Assembly: GCF_005503535.1 (NCBI RefSeq) | Contig: NZ_SCNN01000011.1 | Span: forward strand, 178,476 to 242,475 | Direction: 5' to 3' | DNA length: 64,000 nt | DNA from: Mesorhizobium comanense | Lineage (GTDB): Bacteria > Pseudomonadota > Alphaproteobacteria > Rhizobiales > Rhizobiaceae | Shown here: positions 41,721-50,127 of the stretch, in pieces | Numbering within the stretch: position 1 is the stretch's first letter | How the letters are laid out: every line of letters begins with the position of its first letter | Notes under the pieces: model-generated | The model's input: the letters and a program-made list of their open reading frames with translations, nothing else | What the model was told of the DNA's origin: nothing | The model's database searches: none | Translations under genes and position numbers: made by a program

Positions 41721-42914
41721 ATGTCGTCCGACCCCAAGTCGTCTGCCAAAACGCTCGTCGTCCGCAATATCGGCCTCATGCTGAGCGGCGACCTCGCCCG
41801 GCCGATCCTCGATGCCGACACCATCGTCGTGGCGGACGGACGCATCACCGCCATCGGCAAGGCAGGCGATGTTGACGCCCACCCCGCCGCGACCACCATC
41901 GATGCAATGGGCTGCGCGGTGGCGCCGGGGCTGATCGACAACCATGTTCATCCGGTGGCGGGTGACTGGACGCCCAGGCAAAACCAGATCGGCTGGATGG
42001 ATTCGACCGTCCATGGCGGCGTCACGACGATCATTTCGGCGGGAGAGGTCCACACGCCAGGCCGGCCGCGCGACCTCGTCGGGCTGAAGGCGCTGGCGAT
42101 CGCGGCGCAGCGCACCTTCTCCAATTTCCGTCCCAACGGCATGAAGATCCTTGCCGGCGCTCCGATACTGGAGCCGGGCCTGGTCGAAGATGACTTCCGC
42201 ACCCTGGCAGAGGCTGGAGTGACGCTTATCGGCGAGGTCGGGCTTGGCGGGGTCAAGGATGGCCCGACCGGCCGGCAGATGATCGCCTGGGCACGCAAAT
42301 ACGGCATGACCTCGATGACCCACACCGGCGGCCCTTCCCTGCCCGGTTCCGGCCGCATCGGCGCCGATGTGGTGCTGGAGGTCGACGCCGATATCGTCGC
42401 CCACGTCAACGGCGGGCCGACGGCGCTTCCCGACGCCGAAATCCGCCGGATCTGCGAGAACGGCACGCGCGCGCTCGAAATCGTCCACAACGGCAACCTG
42501 CGCACCGGACTGTTCGTCCTCGACCTGGCAAGGCAGCGTGGCGAACTTGCGCGCATCGTCCTCGGCACGGACAGCCCGGCGGGATCGGGCGTTCAGCCGC
42601 TCGGCATCCTGAGGACGCTGACCATGCTCGCTTCGCTGGGCGGGATCGCGCCGGAAGTGGCGTTCTGCTTTGCCAGCGGCAACACCGCGCGGGTGCGCGG
42701 ACTGGCCGACCGCGGCATCATCGAGGTCGGCCGCGCCGCCGACCTCATCTTCATCGACCAGGCAATCGGCGGCGCCGGTGACGGCCTTCTCGACAGCGTG
42801 TCGCTCGGCAATTTGCCTGGCATCGGCATGGTTGTCATCGACGGCGAGGTGCGCACGGCCCGCAGCCGCAACACCCCGCCGGCGATGCGGGTACCGGAAG
42901 TCAAGGCCGCCTGA
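41721..42914 (+). CDS. Enamidase-like amidohydrolase
   Basis: 397 residues. The binuclear metal site of the amidohydrolase superfamily is complete: His75 and His77 (NHVHP), bridging Glu172 (GEVGLGG), His201 (THTGG), His228 (AHVNGGP) and Asp284 (GTDSPAGSG). From memory, the start (VVRNIGLMLSGD), HGGVTTIISAG, the Glu172 segment and SRNTPPA match the enamidase of Eubacterium barkeri, which hydrolyses the cyclic enamide 6-oxo-tetrahydronicotinate to 2-formylglutarate and ammonia. This suggests opening of a partly reduced N-heterocycle. The nicotinate hydroxylase and 6-hydroxynicotinate reductase genes are not in the window, so the ring may be different. Confidence 0.8.
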   Translation: MSSDPKSSAKTLVVRNIGLMLSGDLARPILDADTIVVADGRITAIGKAGDVDAHPAATTIDAMGCAVAPGLIDNHVHPVAGDWTPRQNQIGWMDSTVHGGVTTIISAGEVHTPGRPRDLVGLKALAIAAQRTFSNFRPNGMKILAGAPILEPGLVEDDFRTLAEAGVTLIGEVGLGGVKDGPTGRQMIAWARKYGMTSMTHTGGPSLPGSGRIGADVVLEVDADIVAHVNGGPTALPDAEIRRICENGTRALEIVHNGNLRTGLFVLDLARQRGELARIVLGTDSPAGSGVQPLGILRTLTMLASLGGIAPEVAFCFASGNTARVRGLADRGIIEVGRAADLIFIDQAIGGAGDGLLDSVSLGNLPGIGMVVIDGEVRTARSRNTPPAMRVPEVKAA

Positions 42915-42923
42915 CGGCGGCCT
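42904..42923 (+). terminator. Hairpin at the enamidase stop codon
   Basis: AGGCCGCC-TGAC-GGCGGCCT, a perfect eight-base stem whose loop contains the TGA stop codon. No U-run. Confidence 0.5.
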
Positions 42924-42944
42924 GCTATTCGCATCTCCTGTCAC

Positions 42945-42976
42945 GCAATCGCGAGCGCGACACAGCCCGCGATTGC
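42945..42976. terminator. Bidirectional hairpin between enamidase and AA_synth genes
   Basis: GCAATCGCG and CGCGATTGC are exact complements with a 14-base loop. It ends one base before the stop codon of the minus-strand gene and probably serves both transcripts. Confidence 0.58.
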
Positions 42977-42977
42977 T

Positions 42978-43562
42978 CTAGCTTACGCCGTCCTTGCCGA
43001 CGATCTTGTCCTTGGTCAGCCCGCCGACGCGCGGATGCGGCCTGCCGGAGTCGGTGACGGCAATAGCGACGACGATCTCGTCGGCGCGCGGCGCATCGGG
43101 AACGCGAACCTCCATGCCGTCGAAATGGCTGCGCACCCGCGCGGCGTCCTTGTGGCCGAGCGGAATATCGAGCGGCACGCCGAGACCGCCACGTTTCTTC
43201 GATGACGGAATGAGCGCCGCACCCTTGCCGAGCACATCGCGAAACGGGGCGCCGAGCTTCGGATGAAGGATGGCGGCAGCATGTTCGAGCTCGCCGTCGG
43301 CGCCGACGGCGGCCGCCTTGCCGAAACTTTCGACCTTGTCGCCCTCAATACCGAGGGCTGCGACGGCGCGTTTGGGCAGTATTTCGCCCAGCGCTTCGCC
43401 GATGTCGCTCAGTGCCGACAAATCTTCGGCGAACGTGCCGGCATAGGGGTTGCGGATCACGGCGATGGCTGCGGCGCGCCGGGTCGGCGGGTCGACAGGG
43501 CGGCCGCCTTCGGTCCGGGTTTCCTCGACGACGGTGATGATGCGGCGGATTTCCACGCTCAT
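42978..43562 (-). CDS. AA_synth-family (PF06684/DUF1185-type) protein, copy 1
   Basis: 194 residues. Conserved blocks RNPYAGTFAEDL, GKAAAVGADGELEHAA, IPSSKKRG and SHFDGMEV identify the amino acid synthesis family, whose biochemical role is not established; a solved member is reported to have a chorismate mutase/YjgF-like fold. It starts in an ATGA overlap with its paralogue, so the two are made together. The pair sits between an enamidase operon and a nucleoside importer operon, which suggests action on an imine, enamine or lactam intermediate of that pathway. That role is inference. Confidence 0.8.
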   Translation of the reverse strand: MSVEIRRIITVVEETRTEGGRPVDPPTRRAAAIAVIRNPYAGTFAEDLSALSDIGEALGEILPKRAVAALGIEGDKVESFGKAAAVGADGELEHAAAILHPKLGAPFRDVLGKGAALIPSSKKRGGLGVPLDIPLGHKDAARVRSHFDGMEVRVPDAPRADEIVVAIAVTDSGRPHPRVGGLTKDKIVGKDGVS

Positions 43563-44143
43563 CGCAAGCCGTCCTCGCCCTTGATGTCCGCCGCCGCCAG
43601 GCCGCCGACCCGCGCGTGGACACGCGCTCCCGTGGTCATCGCCAGGATGACCGCCATCTCGTCGCTGCGCGGCGCATCGCCGACACCGACCTCGATCGCG
43701 TCGAAATGGCTGCGCACATAGGAGGCGTTGATGTGCGTGATCGGGATGTCGATGCGCGTTCCCGGACCGCCGACCTTCTTGGTCGATGGCACGATGGCCT
43801 TGGCGTTGCCGAGAAGCTCGCGCATGGCATAACCGCCCGGATTGTGCCAGAGCGCGCCATGTTCGAGTTCACCGGCGGCGCCGACGATGGCGCCCTTGCC
43901 GTAGCCCTCGATCGCGGCGACCCCTTCCCCCATGGCGTCGATCAGACGCCGCGCCATCTCAAGGCCGAGCGGCTTCAGGTCTTCCATGAAGCCGGTGATC
44001 TCTTCCACGTAGCGCCCGGCAAAAGGGTTGGCGATCACGGCAACGATCGCGCCACGCTTGGGCGGGCGTGCCGCGGGCGGCCCGCCCTCATGGAATATTT
44101 CCTCGACCTGGACCAGAAATTTCCTGACCACCACAGCTGGCAT
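43559..44143 (-). CDS. AA_synth-family protein, copy 2
   Basis: 194 residues from the ATG with AAGGA upstream; an upstream GTG eight codons earlier is less likely. It shares with copy 1 the blocks ANPFAGRYVEEI, GKGAIVGAAGELEHGA, VPSTKKVGG and VRSHFDAIEV. The two are diverged paralogues (clearly less than half identical by eye), so they probably have separate roles or form a mixed complex. Its upstream region is shared with the BMP importer promoter and contains a weak reversed copy of the shared operator. Confidence 0.82.
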   Translation of the reverse strand: MPAVVVRKFLVQVEEIFHEGGPPAARPPKRGAIVAVIANPFAGRYVEEITGFMEDLKPLGLEMARRLIDAMGEGVAAIEGYGKGAIVGAAGELEHGALWHNPGGYAMRELLGNAKAIVPSTKKVGGPGTRIDIPITHINASYVRSHFDAIEVGVGDAPRSDEMAVILAMTTGARVHARVGGLAAADIKGEDGLR

Positions 44144-44183
44144 TGTTCGTATCCTTCGTCCTGTCACGCATGGGAATTCGTTA

Positions 44184-44219
44184 GAGTATCAACAATTATG
44201 CATCGCCAAAGTTTGTCAA
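44184..44219 (-). promoter_or_regulatory. Possible degenerate operator and -35 box, site E
   Basis: On the minus strand TTGACA (44219-44214) precedes TTGTTGATACTCTAA, which matches the reverse of the shared operator at about 10 of 15 bases. It lies before the AA_synth pair. The orientation is opposite to sites A-D, so I hold it as a weak candidate. Confidence 0.35.
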
Positions 44220-44274
44220 GCGCCGAGGTGAGAGACGTGGACCGACGAGCTGAGAAAACCGTGCTCGATGACGA

Positions 44275-44320
44275 TTGACAGCCTGTCGGGCCGCTCCTAA
44301 ACTCATATGACCATCAACGA
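44275..44320 (+). promoter_or_regulatory. Promoter plus shared operator, site B
   Basis: TTGACA (44275-44280), a 17-base spacer, TAAACT (44298-44303), then CATATGACCATCAACGA (44304-44320) directly over the expected start point. This is the best sigma-70 promoter in the regulon and the clearest case for repression by operator occupancy. Confidence 0.8.
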
Positions 44321-44397
44321 ACTTATTGCTGTTGAGGCGACATGCGGGGATGGTCAAGGCGTGGCTTGAAAAGCTGAAAAAGCTGAAGGGGAATGAC

Positions 44398-45402
44398 ATG
44401 AAAAGGGCGCTCAAGAATTTGTTTCTGGCCGGCACGATGCTGGCCCTTTCGTTGGGATCGGCCGCGGCGGAGACCAAGGTTTCGGTGGCGGCGATTTCCG
44501 GATATTTCGCGCAGGGCTTCGGCGTTTCCATCGTCAACGGCCTGAACAAGGCAAAGACCGATTTCGGCATCGACCTGAAGCTGGTCGACACCGGCAATCG
44601 CGCCCTGGATTACCAGGAGCAGTTCGAGAACCTGGCCAAGGGCAAGCAGTACGACCTGATCTTCGTGATGGGCTGGGAACTGGTCGATTCCCTGCAGAAG
44701 GTGAGCAAGGAATATCCCGACCAGCGCTTCGTCTTCATCGACGGTGTGCTCGACAATCCCAAGATGATCTACGCCAACTTCGCCGAGGAACAGGGCTCCT
44801 TCGTCGCCGGCGCGCTGGCCGGCATGATCGAGGCCAAGGGCAGCGAATTCCCCAAGATCGATGACGGCAAGGCAATCGGCTTCGTCGGCGGTCGCGACAT
44901 TCCGGTTATCCGCAACTTCCTTGGCGGCTACGAGCAAGGCGCCAAATATGCCGCGCCCGACGTCAAGGTGAACTCCGTGTTCGCCGGAACCTTCGACGAC
45001 CCGGCCAAGGGCAGCGAGCTTGCCCAGGCGCTTTACGGCCAGGGCAACGACATCGTCTACAATGTCGCCGGCCCGACCGGCGAAGGCGTGATGCAGGCCA
45101 GCGCGGCCGTCGACAAATATTCGATCGGCGTCGACATCGACATGTGCGGCTCGGCACCCGGAAACGTTCTGGCCAGCATGCTGAAGCGCGGCGACATCGC
45201 CGTCTACACGTTGATCAAGGACGAGGTCGAGGGCCGTAAGGTCACCGCCGGCACCCGCACCTTCGATCTCGCCTCCGGCGGCGTAGAGGTGAAGGTCTGC
45301 GACGACATCGCCTCCAAGCTGCCGGCTGACGTGACCAGCAAGCTGGACGACATCAAGAAGGAGATCGTCGACGGCAAGATCACGATCGCCAAGGCGAAGT
45401 AA
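44398..45402 (+). CDS. BMP-family ABC importer, nucleoside-type binding protein
   Basis: 334 residues from the ATG with AAGGGGAA upstream. A standard signal peptide is cleaved near AAA-ET (residue 24-25); there is no lipobox, unlike many PnrA/BmpA lipoproteins. The mature part shows the BMP pattern: GFGVSIVNGLNKAK, DLIFVMGW, FVFIDGVLDNPK, FAEEQGSFVAGALAG, GFVGGRDIPVIRNFLGGYEQGAKY. These proteins bind purine or other nucleosides. It leads the operon under site B; a strong terminator follows it, then the ATPase, two permeases and two nucleoside hydrolases. Confidence 0.9.
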   Translation: MKRALKNLFLAGTMLALSLGSAAAETKVSVAAISGYFAQGFGVSIVNGLNKAKTDFGIDLKLVDTGNRALDYQEQFENLAKGKQYDLIFVMGWELVDSLQKVSKEYPDQRFVFIDGVLDNPKMIYANFAEEQGSFVAGALAGMIEAKGSEFPKIDDGKAIGFVGGRDIPVIRNFLGGYEQGAKYAAPDVKVNSVFAGTFDDPAKGSELAQALYGQGNDIVYNVAGPTGEGVMQASAAVDKYSIGVDIDMCGSAPGNVLASMLKRGDIAVYTLIKDEVEGRKVTAGTRTFDLASGGVEVKVCDDIASKLPADVTSKLDDIKKEIVDGKITIAKAK

Positions 45403-45439
45403 GCCAGCACCAGCGCATCCCTCCCAAGAAAGCGCTAGA

Positions 45440-45475
45440 CTGATCCGCCGCGGCCTGCCGCGACGGATCAGTTTT
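45440..45475 (+). terminator. Rho-independent attenuator after the binding-protein gene
   Basis: CTGATCCG-c-CGCGG-cctg-CCGCG-a-CGGATCAG followed by TTTT. Thirteen paired bases, one mismatch, four-base loop and a U-run. It would stop part of the transcripts before the ATPase gene and give an excess of binding protein. Confidence 0.82.
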
Positions 45476-45509
45476 CAATCTGCGAGAGCCCCCAATCTAC
45501 GAGAGTATC

Positions 45510-47078
45510 GTGTCGAACGCGCCGGGATCGCCGACCCCTCACAGCACTGTCGGAATGGCCGTCGAACTGACTGCCATCACCAAGCGTTTTGGCGCCTTCA
45601 CCGCCAATGACGGCATCGACCTTGCGGTGCGCCGGGGCGAAATCCACGCCATCATCGGCGAGAACGGCGCTGGGAAGACGACGCTGATGAACATCCTGTT
45701 CGGCCTGCTCCAGCCGGATGAAGGCTCGATCCGGCTGAATGGGGAGACAACCGTGGTGGCCGATCCGGCGGTCGCCATCAAGGCCGGCCTCGGCATGGTG
45801 CACCAGCACTTCAAGCTGGTGCCGTCGCTCTCGGTCGCCGACAACGTCTTTCTCGGCATGGAAATCCGGCGACACGGGCTGATCGACCACGCCGCGCAGG
45901 TCGCCCGCACGCACGAGTTGTCGAAGCGCTTCGGCCTGCATGTCGATCCGACCGAGCGCGTCGGCCTGCTTTCGGTCGGCATCGAGCAGCGCATCGAAAT
46001 CCTCAAGGTGCTGGTGCGCGGCGCCCGCACCATCATCCTCGACGAGCCGACCGCCGTGCTGACGCCGCAGGAAAGCCGCGAACTGTTCCAGACGCTGCGC
46101 AGCTTCGTGGCCGAAGGCATGACGGTGATCTTCATCTCGCATCACCTCGAAGAAGTGATGGAAGTGTCCGACACGGTGACGGTGCTGCGCAACGGCCGCA
46201 AGGTCGCGACCCGCCCGACGAGCGAACTCAGCAAGGACGAGCTGGTGCGTATGATGGTGGGCCGTGAGGTCAGTTTCGACCGGCGTCCGCGCGCGGCGCT
46301 GAACGGCGATGTCGTGCTGGACGTGAGGGATTTGTGGGCGCGCGACGACCGGCGGCTGCCGGCCGTCCGCGGCGCCAGTTTCACCGTCCGCGCCGGTGAA
46401 GTGGTGGGCATTGCCGGCGTGGCCGGAAATGGGCAGACGGAGCTGGCGGAGGTGCTTTCGGGCCTGCGGCCGGCAAGCCATGGCGAGGCATGGCTGAAAG
46501 GCCGGGATCTCACCACGCTTGGCCCCGCCGCCATACGCGAGGCGGGCTTTGCCCATGTGCCGGGCGACCGCATGGTTCGCGGCGTCGATCGCAATGCGTC
46601 GATCGCGGCCAACACGCTGATGGGCCGCCAGCACCGCGCGCCCTGGAGCCGGAGCGGCGTGCTCGACTGGAAGGCGATTGCCGCAAATGCCGGGACGCTG
46701 ATCAAAAGTTTCGATATCCGCGCACAGGGATCAGGCGATCCCGTCAAACGACTCTCGGGCGGCAATATCCAGAAGGTGGTGCTGGCGCGCGAATTCACCA
46801 ACGGCGCCGACTTCCTGCTGATCGATCAGCCCACCCGTGGCGTCGACATTGGCGCCCAGGAAGCCATTCACAGCGAGATCATGCGCCAGCGTGCGGCCGG
46901 CCGGGCGATCCTGCTGATTTCCGTGCAGCTCGACGAGTTGGCCGCGCTCGCGGATCGCATCCTCGTCATGTTCAACGGACGCATCATGGGCGAGGTTCCC
47001 GGCGACAACGCCGACGAAGACCGCATCGGCATGATGATGGCCGGCGTATTGCCCGAACCTGCGGCGGAGCCCGTTTGA
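45510..47078 (+). CDS. BMP-type ABC importer, double-domain ATP-binding protein
   Basis: 522 residues from a GTG; an ATG 15 codons on (45555) is an alternative start. Two ATPase domains are fused, as in RbsA/NupB-type ATPases. The first has Walker A GENGAGKTT and VHQHFKLVPSLSV with LDEPTAVL; its signature is LSVGIEQR. The second has the degenerate Walker A GVAGNGQTE and signature LSGGNIQK with IDQPTRGVD. VHQHFKLV is typical of the nucleoside/BMP group. The stop codon TGA overlaps the first permease ATG. Confidence 0.92.
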   Translation: MSNAPGSPTPHSTVGMAVELTAITKRFGAFTANDGIDLAVRRGEIHAIIGENGAGKTTLMNILFGLLQPDEGSIRLNGETTVVADPAVAIKAGLGMVHQHFKLVPSLSVADNVFLGMEIRRHGLIDHAAQVARTHELSKRFGLHVDPTERVGLLSVGIEQRIEILKVLVRGARTIILDEPTAVLTPQESRELFQTLRSFVAEGMTVIFISHHLEEVMEVSDTVTVLRNGRKVATRPTSELSKDELVRMMVGREVSFDRRPRAALNGDVVLDVRDLWARDDRRLPAVRGASFTVRAGEVVGIAGVAGNGQTELAEVLSGLRPASHGEAWLKGRDLTTLGPAAIREAGFAHVPGDRMVRGVDRNASIAANTLMGRQHRAPWSRSGVLDWKAIAANAGTLIKSFDIRAQGSGDPVKRLSGGNIQKVVLAREFTNGADFLLIDQPTRGVDIGAQEAIHSEIMRQRAAGRAILLISVQLDELAALADRILVMFNGRIMGEVPGDNADEDRIGMMMAGVLPEPAAEPV

Positions 47079-48118
47079 TGAGTGAGCGTTTGCGGGCCGT
47101 TTCCGGCCAGATCATCGCCCTGGGCGTTGCCCTGCTGATGGGTGCGATCATCATCCTGATGGTGGGCGAGAGCCCGGTCCACGTCTTCATGACGCTGATG
47201 CGCGGTGCTTTCGGCGATCAGGAAAAGATCGCCGGCACCCTGCTGCAGACGACACCGATCCTGATCTGCGGCGTCGCCGCCTGCATCGGGCTGCGCGGCG
47301 GCATGTTCAACGTCGGCATCGAGGGCCAGCTGTTTCTCGGCGGCTTTGCCGCCGCCTGGGTCGGCTTCACCTTTTCGCTGCCCACAGGCATCCATACGCT
47401 TGCCGCGCTGGCGCTCGCGGTCGCCGCCGGCGCCGCCTGGGTCGCCATCCCGGCCTATTTCCGTGCCCGCTACAACACCAACGAGGTGGTCTCGACGATC
47501 CTGTCGAACTACATCGCCGTGCTGCTCACCTCCTACTTCACAATCTTCCTGTTCAAGCGGCCCGGCGGCTGGTCGGAGACGCCGCCGATCCTGGCGACGG
47601 CCTACCTGCCGGAAATCTTTTCCTTCTCGCGGCTGAACTGGGGGCTTTTCATCGGCCTGCTGCTGGCGGTCGGCGTCGCGCTGGTCTTCCGCTACACCAG
47701 TTGGGGCTATGGCGTGACGATGGTCGGCTCGGCGCCCAAATTCGCCGAGTATGGCGGCGTCAACGTGAAGCGGCAGGGCTTTGTGGTGCTGCTGCTTTCC
47801 GGCGCGGTCGGCGGACTGGCCGGAGGGGTCGAGACGCTGGGCGTGCATCACCGGTTCATGGAGGGCTTTGCTCCCGGCTTCGGCTTCGACGGGCTCATCG
47901 CCGCTTTGCTTGCCAATGGCTCGCCTGTCGCCACGATCGTGACGGCGTTGTTCTTCGGCGCGCTTCGCAGCGGATCGCTGCTGCTCGAGGTCGACACCAC
48001 CGCCTCGCGCGAAATCATCACCGTGATCCAGGCGCTGATCATCCTCAGCGTGTCGGCGCAGGTTCTGGTCAGACGCCGCGGCGACAGCCAGGCGGGGGAG
48101 CGTCGATGGAAATTCTAG
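47078..48118 (+). CDS. BMP-type ABC importer, permease 1
   Basis: 346 residues starting at the ATG that shares a base with the ATPase stop. About nine hydrophobic helices. ACIGLRGGMFNVGIEGQLFLGG and YNTNEVVSTILSNYIAVLL are signatures of the BPD_transp_2 permeases of nucleoside importers (NupP/YufP type). It pairs with permease 2, which it overlaps by 13 bases. Confidence 0.92.
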   Translation: MSERLRAVSGQIIALGVALLMGAIIILMVGESPVHVFMTLMRGAFGDQEKIAGTLLQTTPILICGVAACIGLRGGMFNVGIEGQLFLGGFAAAWVGFTFSLPTGIHTLAALALAVAAGAAWVAIPAYFRARYNTNEVVSTILSNYIAVLLTSYFTIFLFKRPGGWSETPPILATAYLPEIFSFSRLNWGLFIGLLLAVGVALVFRYTSWGYGVTMVGSAPKFAEYGGVNVKRQGFVVLLLSGAVGGLAGGVETLGVHHRFMEGFAPGFGFDGLIAALLANGSPVATIVTALFFGALRSGSLLLEVDTTASREIITVIQALIILSVSAQVLVRRRGDSQAGERRWKF

Positions 48119-49092
48119 ACAAGCTCATCAATATCGCGCTCGTCGCGGCGACGCTTCGCACCACCGCACCCATTCTGCTGGTGGCGCTTGGCGGATCGTT
48201 CACCACCAAGGCTGGCATCTTCAATATCGGCCTCGAGGGCCAGATGCTGGCCGGCGCGTTCTTTGCCGTCCTCGGCTCGATCTGGACAGGCTCGGCCCTC
48301 GCCGGCGTTGCCTGCGGCGTGGCAGCGGCGCTTGCCTTCGCGCTCGCCTTCGCCGTGCTGGTGGTGACGTTCCGCGCCAACGAGGTGGTGGTCGGGCTGG
48401 CGCTCAACATTCTTGCCGGCGGCATGACGATCTCGTTGATGAAGGCGATTTTCGGCACACGCGGATCGATCGTCGGTCACGGCATCGTCGGCCTGCCCAA
48501 GGTGCAGATACCGGGCGCGCAGGCACTGCTCGGCTCGTGGGCGCCGCTGATCTCGGGCTTCACCCCGATCGTCTATGTCGCGTTCATCGCGGTGCCGCTG
48601 CTCGTGCTGTTCTACAACCGCACCCGGCTCGGGCTTTACATCCGCGTCGTCGGTGAGAAGCCCGAGGCCGCCGAGGCGCTCGGCATCTCGATCACCCGCG
48701 TGCGCTACACCGCCTCGCTGCTGTGCGGATTGCTGGCGGGACTGGCCGGCGCGCATCTGTCGCTCGGCTACATCACCATGTTCACGGAGAACATGTCGTC
48801 GGGCCGCGGCTTCATGGCGGTGGCGATCCTGATCTTCTCCAACGGCGACCCGCTGAAGGTGCTGGCAGGCTGCCTGCTGTTCGGCTTCGCCGACGCCTTC
48901 TCGCTGCGCCTGCAGACGTTCGGTTTTCCATCCTATCTGGTGCTGACCGTACCCTATGTCGTCGCCCTGGCAGCGCTGTTCGCGCTGTCCTATCGGGCGC
49001 GGCCAAAAATCATCAGGGAAACGCTGGCGTCGATGCAGAAGCTGCTTTCGACCGACCGGACCAGCGCGCCCGCCGACAAAAATCCCCAATGA
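48106..49092 (+). CDS. BMP-type ABC importer, permease 2
   Basis: 328 residues from the ATG after GGGGGAG. About nine membrane helices; FTTKAGIFNIGLEGQMLAGAFFA and FRANEVVVGLALNILAGG are the permease 2 (NupQ/YufQ-type) counterparts of the motifs in permease 1. The C-terminal tail is short and charged. The nucleoside hydrolase gene begins ten bases after its stop, which couples import and cleavage. Confidence 0.92.
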   Translation: MEILDKLINIALVAATLRTTAPILLVALGGSFTTKAGIFNIGLEGQMLAGAFFAVLGSIWTGSALAGVACGVAAALAFALAFAVLVVTFRANEVVVGLALNILAGGMTISLMKAIFGTRGSIVGHGIVGLPKVQIPGAQALLGSWAPLISGFTPIVYVAFIAVPLLVLFYNRTRLGLYIRVVGEKPEAAEALGISITRVRYTASLLCGLLAGLAGAHLSLGYITMFTENMSSGRGFMAVAILIFSNGDPLKVLAGCLLFGFADAFSLRLQTFGFPSYLVLTVPYVVALAALFALSYRARPKIIRETLASMQKLLSTDRTSAPADKNPQ

Positions 49093-49102
49093 AGGAACTC
49101 CC

Positions 49103-50116
49103 ATGGAACGCATAATCCTCGACGTGGATTCTGCCGGCGACGACATTCTGGCCGTGCTGTTTGCCGCGGCGAACCCGAATGTCCGGCTCGAAGGCGTCAC
49201 CACCGTAACCGGAGCGGCAGGCCCGATCGAGCAGGTCACCAATGTCGTGCTCAACACGCTGACGCTTGCCGGGCGCGACGACATCCCGGTCCACGCCGGC
49301 GCATGGCGGCCGATCGTCGGCAATTCCAAGGCCGACATGGAAGCGCCGGTGCATTTCGAAAAGCGGCTCGTCGCCCGCTTCGGCGACAGGCTGAAGAAGT
49401 TCAATCCGCCGGCGCCGCCCCCCTCACGCCCGGCGACACCAGGACATGCCGTCGACTTCATCATCGATACGGTCATGGCCAATCCCGGCGAGATTACGCT
49501 GGTCACGACCGGCCCGCTGACCAATGCGGCGATGGCGCTCCTGCAGGAGCCGCGGCTGACAGGCGCGCTCAAGCGGCTGCTCGTGCTCGGCGGCAATTTC
49601 CAGACGCCCGGCAACATCACGCCGCTGTCGGAATACAATATCTGGGCCGACCCGGAGGCTTCGCGCATCGTGCTCAATGCCGAGGTCGACAAGATCCTGG
49701 TGCCGCTCGACATCTGCGAGGACAATCGCGTCGCCGATTCCATGCTGACGCGCGACGACATCGCCGACATGCAGTCGGCCGCGAAGAGCAACCCCGTCTT
49801 CGACATGATCGCCGACTCCTTCCCGATCTACATCGATATCTGGCGCGAATTCTTCGATCTCGTCGGCTTCCCGATGGATGACGTGATCACTGTGGCGCTG
49901 GCCTTCGACCCCAGCCTTGCGACGATGACCGAACCGCTCTTCGCCGACGTCGTGCTCGACGGGCGCCTGGCGCGCGGACAGACGGTTGCCCACCGTGGCC
50001 GCCAGCTGCTGCCGGGCGGCGGGCCGAAGACGACGCGCATCTGCACCGACCTCGACGGGCGCCGCTTCCTGAACATCTTCAAGCAAACCATCGCGCGCTA
50101 CGAACAAGCGGCGTGA
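49103..50116 (+). CDS. Nucleoside hydrolase (IU-NH superfamily), divergent copy
   Basis: 337 residues from the ATG with GAAGGA upstream. The calcium-binding DxDxxxDD motif is kept as Asp7-Val-Asp9-SAG-Asp13-Asp14, though the common DPG is replaced by DSA. Other family segments are TTGPLTNAAMAL and EYNIWADPEAS, with Asn and Asp for ribose. It cleaves the N-glycosidic bond of a ribonucleoside to give base and ribose. It is longer than the second copy and has a Pro-rich insert (PPAPPPSRPATP) around residue 105. Two hydrolases in a row suggest different base preference. Confidence 0.88.
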   Translation: MERIILDVDSAGDDILAVLFAAANPNVRLEGVTTVTGAAGPIEQVTNVVLNTLTLAGRDDIPVHAGAWRPIVGNSKADMEAPVHFEKRLVARFGDRLKKFNPPAPPPSRPATPGHAVDFIIDTVMANPGEITLVTTGPLTNAAMALLQEPRLTGALKRLLVLGGNFQTPGNITPLSEYNIWADPEASRIVLNAEVDKILVPLDICEDNRVADSMLTRDDIADMQSAAKSNPVFDMIADSFPIYIDIWREFFDLVGFPMDDVITVALAFDPSLATMTEPLFADVVLDGRLARGQTVAHRGRQLLPGGGPKTTRICTDLDGRRFLNIFKQTIARYEQAA

Positions 50117-50127
50117 GGAACGACACA

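Noticed and set aside
41721..42914. Amidohydrolase read as dihydroorotase or dihydropyrimidinase
   Set aside because: It lacks the carbamylated-Lys motif region of those enzymes and has Glu172 as bridging ligand, with many segments matching enamidase.
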